From positions 1 to 9,271 of the forward strand of contig WGAR01000089.1 of assembly GCA_015494725.1 (NCBI GenBank): a stretch of DNA of 9,271 nucleotides, in the 5' to 3' direction. Below are positions 5,349 to 9,271 of this stretch, one piece after another. The DNA comes from Thermodesulfobacteriaceae bacterium (GTDB taxonomy: Bacteria > Desulfobacterota > Thermodesulfobacteria > Thermodesulfobacteriales > Thermodesulfobacteriaceae). Each line of letters opens with the position of its first letter. The first letter of the stretch is position 1. A program made the position numbers and the translations under genes. Under the pieces are notes generated by a model, which was not told the DNA's origin, searched no databases, and saw only the letters and a list, made by a program, of their open reading frames with translations.

Positions 5349-6638
5349 ATGGAAGGCGGGGCAGAGGCAGCGGTAAGACTGCGTGTGCCCTTACACGGGC
5401 GACCGTGGGCTCATTTTCCTCTTCCTTCCCGTTTGAAAGAGAACCTGGAGAAACAGGGGTTTCAGCGCACCACCACCCTTCAGGATCTGGCCCTGAGTGA
5501 GGTGTTGCGGGGCCGGGACGTGATCCTGCGGGCTCCTCGCGGAAGCGGAAAAGGGATCTTTCTGCTTATTGCTGCCCTGGATCGGCTGCTTCGCACCGAT
5601 GGAGAGGGGGAGATACGTCCCCGGGTCCTTATCCTTACCTCCGGGGAAGCCCGAGCCCGAACCCTGGCCACCTGGGGGGAGCGCCTGGCTCAGGGCCTGG
5701 AGACGAGGATAACCCTTTGTGCCTCGGAGGATCGTCTCACCGAAGAAGAGTTGCGGGCGCTGGAGGGAGTAGGGGATCTTCTCATCATTACCCCGGACGG
5801 TCTCCATCGGGCCCTCAAGTGGAACCTTCTCAAGCCTCAGGGCCTGAGACTCCTCATCGTGGATGAGCTGGATCGAATGGTGGCCCGCAGCCAGACCTTT
5901 ATGCGCCAGCTCCTTCAGAAACTTCCGCCCCCGGACCGTCACCAGACCCTGATTCTTCTGGAGGAGCCTTCCTATCCGGCTCTGGAGGTGGCTGCGGAGG
6001 TTACCCGGGATCCGGAAGAGATCTATATCGAGGAGGGGAGAAGGGATTTTGAGAATCTGGAGCTCTGGGTAATCCATCTTTCCCGGGAGGAGAAACTTTC
6101 TCTGCTTCTCGGGCTCCTGCGAAAGAGGGGCTGGCCCCGGGTTCTCATCTTTGTAAACGAGAAACTGGAGGCCCAGAAACTCACCGAGGATTTGAAAGCC
6201 CTGGGACTTAAGGCGGTATTCCTGAAACCGGAGCTGCCCTTACCCCTTCGGCTTAATTTTCTCCGCCTCTTTGCCCGGGGAGAGGCCCGGGTGATGGTGG
6301 CTACGGATGCCGGCTGTCGCTTCATTCAGGACCCGGATCTGGACCTGATCATAAACTACGATCTTCCGGAAGTGCCCAGCGATTTTCTGCAACGGGCGGG
6401 CAAGATCAAAGGGGCTACCGGGACCATAATCTCCCTGTGTGACGAAACCGGGGCCTTCTTTCTGGAGGGAATAGAGGAACTTCTGGGACGCAAGATCCCG
6501 GTACTTTATCCGGAGCCGGAGGAGGAATGGTTTGTTTCTCCGGCGGAGGTGCGTTCCGAATTGGGGGGAGGCGGAAGCAAGGGGCGTCCTCGGCGTGCTG
6601 CTCCCCGCGGGAAGAAACGGCCTCATTCGCGGCGCTGA
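5349..6638 (+). CDS. Degenerate DEAD-box RNA helicase-like protein
   Basis: The 429-aa product follows the two-RecA-domain DEAD-box layout, with most motifs altered. The Q-motif region is GFQRTTTLQDLA (37-48). Motif I is APRGSGKG (62-69): Lys68 is kept but the final Thr is Gly. Motif Ia is LTSGEAR, not PTRELA. TPDGL (148-152) sits at motif Ib. Motif II is VDELD (171-175), DELD not DEAD. Motif III lacks SAT (LLEEPSYP). Motif IV is LIFVNE. Motif V is ATDAGCRFI (318-326). Motif VI is FLQRAGKIKG (346-355), not HRxGRxxR, so the arginine fingers are gone. The tail (406-429) is Gly/Arg/Lys-rich, suggesting RNA binding. Probably an RNA-binding protein with little ATP-driven unwinding (inference). The start follows the promoter evidence, with no good ribosome site; TTG 5259 or GTG 5385 are alternatives. 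The 3' end overlaps ispG by 16 bases. Confidence 0.85.
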   Translation: MEGGAEAAVRLRVPLHGRPWAHFPLPSRLKENLEKQGFQRTTTLQDLALSEVLRGRDVILRAPRGSGKGIFLLIAALDRLLRTDGEGEIRPRVLILTSGEARARTLATWGERLAQGLETRITLCASEDRLTEEELRALEGVGDLLIITPDGLHRALKWNLLKPQGLRLLIVDELDRMVARSQTFMRQLLQKLPPPDRHQTLILLEEPSYPALEVAAEVTRDPEEIYIEEGRRDFENLELWVIHLSREEKLSLLLGLLRKRGWPRVLIFVNEKLEAQKLTEDLKALGLKAVFLKPELPLPLRLNFLRLFARGEARVMVATDAGCRFIQDPDLDLIINYDLPEVPSDFLQRAGKIKGATGTIISLCDETGAFFLEGIEELLGRKIPVLYPEPEEEWFVSPAEVRSELGGGGSKGRPRRAAPRGKKRPHSRR

Positions 6639-7720
6639 GCCTGGTTCCTTTCCCGAAGGAACCGTTCTATTTCTTCCAGGAAGGCCGGTAGCAATTGATC
6701 TTCGGCCACCTTGCGGATGATTTTTCCCTCCCGGAAGATGATCCCCACCCCCTTGCCTCCGGCCAGACCGATATCCGCTTCCCGGGCCTCTCCCGGGCCA
6801 TTAACTACGCATCCCATGACCGCGATTTTGATGGGGGCTTTGAGGTTACGGGCGTAACGTTCCACTTCCTGGTAGAGGGACATAAGATCTATTTCGCAAC
6901 GGCCGCAGGTGGGGCAGGCCACAATTTCGGCCCCGCGCCGTCTTATCCCCACGGCCTTAAGGATCTCCCAGGCCACCCGGACTTCCTCTACAGGGGGAGC
7001 GGTAAGGGAGACCCGCAGAGTATCTCCGATCCCTTCGGAAAGAAGGAGCCCTAGGCCCAGGGCACTTTTAACCGTGCCGGGGATGAGGCCTCCGGCTTCG
7101 GTTATCCCGATATGGACCGGAAAATCCGATCTTCTGGAGAACTCGCGGTAGGCGGTTACGGTGTGCCAGAGATCCGAGGACTTGAGGGAGACCTTGAGGT
7201 TTTCGAACCCCAGATCTCCGACCACGAAATCCAGCCAGCGGAGGGCGCTTTCCACCAGGGCCTCCGGACGGGGCCACCCGTACTTGCGCAGGAGATCTTT
7301 TTCCAGGGAACCGGCGTTGACCCCTATACGCACGCAGGCCCCGCAGGCCCGGGCGGCCTCAATGACCTTGCGCACGTTGGAGCGTCCCTTGATGTTGCCG
7401 GGGTTGATGCGTACTCCGTGAGCCCCGGCCCTCAGGGCGGCCACCGCCAGACGCCAGTCGAAATGGATGTCCGCGATAAGAGGGATACCTATCCGGGGGA
7501 TGATCTGGCGTAGGGCCTCGGCGGCTTCCTGATCGGGGATGGCGACCCGAATGATCTCACAACCCTCTTCTTCCAGTTGCCGGATCTGGGCCACCGTGGA
7601 TTCCACATCCCGGGTGTCGGTGTTGGTCATGCTCTGGACCGCCACCGGATGATCGCCGCCGAGCTTTACCCAGCCGACGTGTATTTCCCTGGTTCGGCGT
7701 CGAGGTACCTGGTGAGCCAT
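6623..7720 (-). CDS. ispG: 4-hydroxy-3-methylbut-2-enyl diphosphate synthase (IspG/GcpE)
   Basis: IspG reductively converts 2-C-methyl-erythritol 2,4-cyclodiphosphate to HMBPP in the MEP isoprenoid pathway, using a 4Fe-4S cluster in the cytoplasm. The 365-aa length is normal for the two-domain form. Near the start are RREIHVG-like and VAVQSMTNTDTRD (26-38). The TIM barrel carries IADIHFD (82-88) and GVRINPGNIK (102-111). The cluster ligands are Cys269 and Cys272 in CPTCGRC and Cys304 in MGCVVNGPGEA, with conserved Glu311. An extra Cys275 is present. GAGGA seven bases before the ATG at 7720 fixes the start. The frame stays open upstream to 7936, but that extension is non-homologous and runs through the lysR gene. 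It is divergent from lysR and convergent with the DEAD-box-like gene. Confidence 0.97.
   Translation of the reverse strand: MAHQVPRRRTREIHVGWVKLGGDHPVAVQSMTNTDTRDVESTVAQIRQLEEEGCEIIRVAIPDQEAAEALRQIIPRIGIPLIADIHFDWRLAVAALRAGAHGVRINPGNIKGRSNVRKVIEAARACGACVRIGVNAGSLEKDLLRKYGWPRPEALVESALRWLDFVVGDLGFENLKVSLKSSDLWHTVTAYREFSRRSDFPVHIGITEAGGLIPGTVKSALGLGLLLSEGIGDTLRVSLTAPPVEEVRVAWEILKAVGIRRRGAEIVACPTCGRCEIDLMSLYQEVERYARNLKAPIKIAVMGCVVNGPGEAREADIGLAGGKGVGIIFREGKIIRKVAEDQLLPAFLEEIERFLRERNQAQRRE
6643..6663 (+). terminator. Possible rho-independent terminator after the DEAD-box-like gene
   Basis: GGTTCCTT (6643-6650) and AAGGAACC (6656-6663) form a perfect 8-bp stem with a five-base loop, four bases after the helicase-like stop. 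It is followed by a T-rich but interrupted run (GTTCTATTTCTT). It lies inside the 3' coding end of ispG on the other strand, which may constrain it. Confidence 0.45.
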
Positions 7721-7748
7721 TAGACAATCCTCGAAGGGGCGATAAAAT
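7721..7748 (+). promoter_or_regulatory. Predicted promoter of the LysR-type regulator gene
   Basis: TAGACA (7721-7726, 5 of 6 to consensus) and TAAAAT (7743-7748, 5 of 6) are 16 bases apart, giving a start near 7755 and a leader of about 26 bases. The -35 abuts the ispG start codon and lies on its ribosome site region, and the -10 lies in the palindrome at 7741-7754. No good -35/-10 pair is evident for ispG on the other strand. Confidence 0.5.
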
Positions 7749-7754
7749 TTTATC
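7741..7754. promoter_or_regulatory. Perfect 14-bp palindrome in the ispG-lysR intergenic region, candidate operator
   Basis: GATAAAATTTTATC is a perfect inverted repeat in the 60-base divergent gap. It covers the predicted lysR -10 element. LysR-type regulators often bind dyads in divergent promoter regions and repress themselves, so it is a reasonable autoregulatory operator; binding itself is inference. Confidence 0.5.
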
Positions 7755-7780
7755 TCACTTTTTCCGGGGAGGCGAGAACG

Positions 7781-8671
7781 ATGCTGGATCTGCGTAAACT
7801 GGAGGCCCTGGTGGCGGTGATGGAAACGGGTAGTTTTTCCCGGGCAGCGGAGAAGATTCATCTTACCCAGCCCACCATTTCCGGACATATCAAGGCCCTG
7901 GAGGAATATTTCGGGCTGAGACTTTTTGATCGGCATACCCGGGCGGTTCTTCCTACCCGGGCGGCCAGGATTCTTTACGAATATGCCCGTAAATTACTCT
8001 TCCTCTATCGGGAGATGGAACGGGAAATGGCCTACTTTCGGGGCGAAAAGACCGGTAAACTGGATCTCGGGGGGAGCACTATTCCGGGGCACTATTTATT
8101 GCCCCGGCTCATCGCTTCTTTCAGGAAGGTTTATCCGGGAATTTCGGTTTTTCTTAAGGTAGGGGATACCGGAGAGATCATTGACAGGGTAAGGGAAGGA
8201 GAACTTGAGTTGGGTATGGTGGGGGCCCGGGAGGAGGATCCGGAACTGGAATTCAAGCCCTGCTGTGAGGACGAGATTATTCTTATCGCTCCCCCGGATT
8301 ATTCCGTTTCTCCGGTGAGTCTTGAGGAATTGCCCCATCTCCCGCTTATTGCCCGGGAACCCGGGTCCGGCACCTGGAAGACGGTGCTCCGGGTGCTGGA
8401 GAAGGCGGGGCTGGACACCGCCCAGATCCGGTTAGTAGCGGAGATGGGCTCCACCGAGGCGGTAAAACAGGCGGTTAAGGCAGGGCTGGGCGTGGCCTTT
8501 GTTTCGCAGCGGGCGGTGGAGGAGGAGGTGGCCAGGGGCGAACTTCGCATCCTGCCCCTTAAGGATTTGCATATTCGAAGGCATTTCTTTCTGGTTTATC
8601 CGGCCCGGCGCACCCTTTCTCCCCCGGCTCAGGCCTTTTTGAACTTTCAGGAGAGCCAGCTCCAATCCTGA
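7781..8671 (+). CDS. LysR-type transcriptional regulator
   Basis: A 296-aa protein of standard LysR length. The N-terminal winged helix-turn-helix spans about residues 3-62, with METGSFSRAAEKIHLTQPTI and the family signature LEEYFGLRLFDR; a linker helix follows to about 90. The effector domain starts at LDLGGSTIPGHYLLPRLIAS (94-113), then VGDTGEIIDRVREGELELGM, and ends with MGSTEAVKQAVKAGLGVAFV. The ST.PG.YLLP pattern is like the CysL/CbbR branch and the regulators linked to sulfur or selenium metabolism in Desulfobacterota, but the ligand cannot be read from sequence. GGGGAGG eight bases before the ATG supports the start. It is divergent from ispG, and upstream of the small peptide gene on the same strand; either could be a target. 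Confidence 0.95.
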   Translation: MLDLRKLEALVAVMETGSFSRAAEKIHLTQPTISGHIKALEEYFGLRLFDRHTRAVLPTRAARILYEYARKLLFLYREMEREMAYFRGEKTGKLDLGGSTIPGHYLLPRLIASFRKVYPGISVFLKVGDTGEIIDRVREGELELGMVGAREEDPELEFKPCCEDEIILIAPPDYSVSPVSLEELPHLPLIAREPGSGTWKTVLRVLEKAGLDTAQIRLVAEMGSTEAVKQAVKAGLGVAFVSQRAVEEEVARGELRILPLKDLHIRRHFFLVYPARRTLSPPAQAFLNFQESQLQS

Positions 8672-8687
8672 ACCCAATTTAGAATTC

Positions 8688-8753
8688 TTAGAAATTTTCC
8701 GATAGATAAAGTTATTTCTTTCTAAAAACAAATATATAGAAAAATTTTTCTAA
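8688..8753. promoter_or_regulatory. AT-rich cluster of inverted TTAGAAA/TTTCTAA elements with a 16-bp palindrome
   Basis: The 152-base gap between lysR and the peptide gene is far richer in A and T than the rest of the window. It contains TTAGAAA at 8688-8694, its complement TTTCTAA at 8719-8725 and again at 8747-8753. The last copy is the right arm of a perfect 16-bp palindrome, TAGAAAAATTTTTCTA (8737-8752). The palindrome ends ten bases before the -35 of the peptide promoter, a position suited to an activator site or UP element. Confidence 0.5.
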
Positions 8754-8762
8754 TTTCAGGGG

Positions 8763-8793
8763 TTGACAAAATATCTTTTAATTGATATCTAAT
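8763..8793 (+). promoter_or_regulatory. Strong predicted promoter of the small peptide gene
   Basis: The consensus -35 TTGACA is at 8763-8768. The -10 is either TATCTA at 8786-8791 (17-base spacing, with an upstream TG at 8783-8784 in extended -10 position) or TCTAAT at 8788-8793 (5 of 6, 19-base spacing). The A/T-rich DNA just upstream could act as an UP element. The leader would be about 25 bases. Confidence 0.7.
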
Positions 8794-8810
8794 AAGTAGG
8801 GAATAAATAA

Positions 8811-8817
8811 AGGAGGT
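8811..8817 (+). promoter_or_regulatory. Perfect Shine-Dalgarno AGGAGGT of the small peptide gene
   Basis: AGGAGGT lies six bases before ATG 8824, the ideal spacing. It is the main reason for accepting so short a reading frame as a gene. Confidence 0.85.
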
Positions 8818-8823
8818 TTAAAG

Positions 8824-8985
8824 ATGAAAGCCTTAAAAGTTGTAGGTTTGGGGGGTTTAGGGTTAATTTCTTTCGCCGTTTTGGGTCCGTTTGCTATCTT
8901 CCCGGCTCTGGTGGGTCTGGCTTACATTGCCAAGATTGGTCCGGAAAAGCAGGAAGAGTGGGGTGTGGCCTGCGGTACGGCCTAA
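8824..8985 (+). CDS. Small 53-aa glycine-rich hydrophobic peptide, function unknown
   Basis: I read this frame directly: ATG to TAA, 53 residues. It starts MKALKVVGLGGLGLISFAVL, has one long hydrophobic stretch over about residues 6-36 with Gly at 8, 10, 11, 13, 21 and 31 and Pro at 22 and 27, then a charged segment (KIGPEKQEEW), and ends GVACGTA with a single Cys50. There is no classical signal-peptidase site. The layout suggests a single-pass membrane peptide, or a precursor peptide if processed. It has its own strong promoter, perfect ribosome site and terminator, so it is probably a highly expressed single-gene transcript. No modifying enzyme or exporter is visible nearby. I do not recognise a family. 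Bacteriocin-like, signalling or small membrane-subunit roles are all open. Confidence 0.8.
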   Translation: MKALKVVGLGGLGLISFAVLGPFAIFPALVGLAYIAKIGPEKQEEWGVACGTA

Positions 8986-9010
8986 GATCTTAAGGCTCAA
9001 GTAGGAGAGT

Positions 9011-9048
9011 AAAGGAAAGGGCCCCTCACCGGGGGCCCTTTCCTTTTT
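9011..9048 (+). terminator. Strong rho-independent terminator, probably bidirectional
   Basis: AAAGGAAAGGGCCCC (9011-9025) and GGGGCCCTTTCCTTT (9032-9046) form a perfect 15-bp stem with the six-base loop TCACCG, followed by further Ts. It ends the small peptide transcript 25 bases after its stop. On the minus strand it begins right at the stop codon of the converging binding-protein gene, and the stem's own T-rich 3' arm could also stop that transcript. Confidence 0.93.
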
Positions 9049-9271
9049 AGGGGGTAAGGTACTTCTGTTCGCTTTTGGGGACCCACCAGCGCTCAATATT
9101 GTAGGAGATGCCGATGGGGGCGGGTTTGATGCCCCGGAAACGTTTGTGGATACACGGAAGGGCCATGGGCACATAGAGGAAGACATAGGGCTGGTCTTCG
9201 GCCAGGATCTCCTGAAAGCGGTCGTAGATCCGCTTGCGCTTTTTACGGTCAAAGGTTCTTCGGCCCTCCTC
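9047..9271 (-). CDS. Peptide ABC-transporter substrate-binding protein (family 5), C-terminal end
   Basis: Only the last 74 residues are in the window; the gene enters from the right edge. The visible part matches the C-terminus of family 5 (OppA/DppA-type) solute-binding proteins: RIYDRFQEILAEDQPYVFLY, then a His-Lys-Arg-Phe-Arg-Gly stretch leading to IKPAPIGISYNIERWWVPK, then SEQKYLTP and stop. Such proteins deliver oligopeptides, dipeptides or nickel to an ABC permease from the periplasm; the ligand cannot be told from this piece. The stop codon (9047-9049) lies against the shared terminator hairpin. It converges on the small peptide gene, which is a suggestive neighbour but not proof of a link. 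Confidence 0.85.
   Translation of the reverse strand, partial: EEGRRTFDRKKRKRIYDRFQEILAEDQPYVFLYVPMALPCIHKRFRGIKPAPIGISYNIERWWVPKSEQKYLTP

Noticed and set aside
7721..7936. In-frame N-terminal extension of ispG upstream of ATG 7720
   Set aside because: It would run antisense through the start of lysR, has no IspG homology, and ATG 7720 has a well-placed GAGGA site and gives a normal 365-aa protein.
8679..8700. Possible rho-independent terminator just after lysR
   Set aside because: Only short AT-only pairings such as AGAATTCT are present, with no GC stem or T-tract.
8863..9252. Minus-strand open frame across the small peptide gene and the terminator
   Set aside because: It reads through the strong terminator and is out of frame with the substrate-binding-protein C-terminus, which is convincing in its own frame.

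Overview
The window looks like chromosomal core DNA from a free-living bacterium. It has moderately high GC, very tight gene packing, strong Shine-Dalgarno sites and proteins rich in Arg, Glu and Leu, as in thermophiles. Bacterial markers are the MEP-pathway enzyme IspG and the bacterial phospholipid enzyme PgsA. The AICAR transformylase without its cyclohydrolase partner, the BCAM0308-type zinc protein and the short TraR/DksA protein together fit a thermophilic Desulfobacterota/Thermodesulfobacteria-like organism. That placement is inference; no search was run. I see no insertion sequence, phage gene, tRNA, rRNA or CRISPR array.

Left end (1-1347): the start of an exported staphylococcal-nuclease-like protein runs leftward out of the window. 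Divergent from it is a short operon of an unrecognised small gene and rpe (ribulose-phosphate 3-epimerase), which overlap by 8 bases.

Middle (1300-5187, minus strand): six nearly contiguous genes, apparently one operon read leftward. In transcription order they are a standalone AICAR transformylase (PurH C-terminal half), an unrecognised 161-aa protein, an alpha/beta-hydrolase-fold protein without its serine nucleophile, a BCAM0308-family zinc-binding protein, a short TraR/DksA C4 zinc-finger protein, and PgsA. The operon starts from a plausible sigma70-type promoter at 5221-5250 and ends by overlapping rpe tail to tail.

Centre-right (5278-8671): a divergent promoter drives a DEAD-box-like protein that keeps the fold but has lost several catalytic motifs. 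It converges on ispG with a 16-base overlap. ispG is divergent from a LysR-type regulator, and the 60-base gap between them holds a perfect 14-bp palindrome over the presumed lysR -10 element.

Right end (8672-9271): an AT-rich 152-base region with repeated TTAGAAA/TTTCTAA elements and a 16-bp palindrome leads into a consensus -35, a perfect Shine-Dalgarno and a 53-aa glycine-rich hydrophobic peptide gene, closed by a 15-bp terminator hairpin. The hairpin also abuts the stop codon of a converging peptide-binding-protein gene cut by the window edge. This small, apparently strongly expressed peptide gene is the least explained and most interesting unit here. The two degenerate enzymes, DEAD-box and alpha/beta hydrolase, come next.
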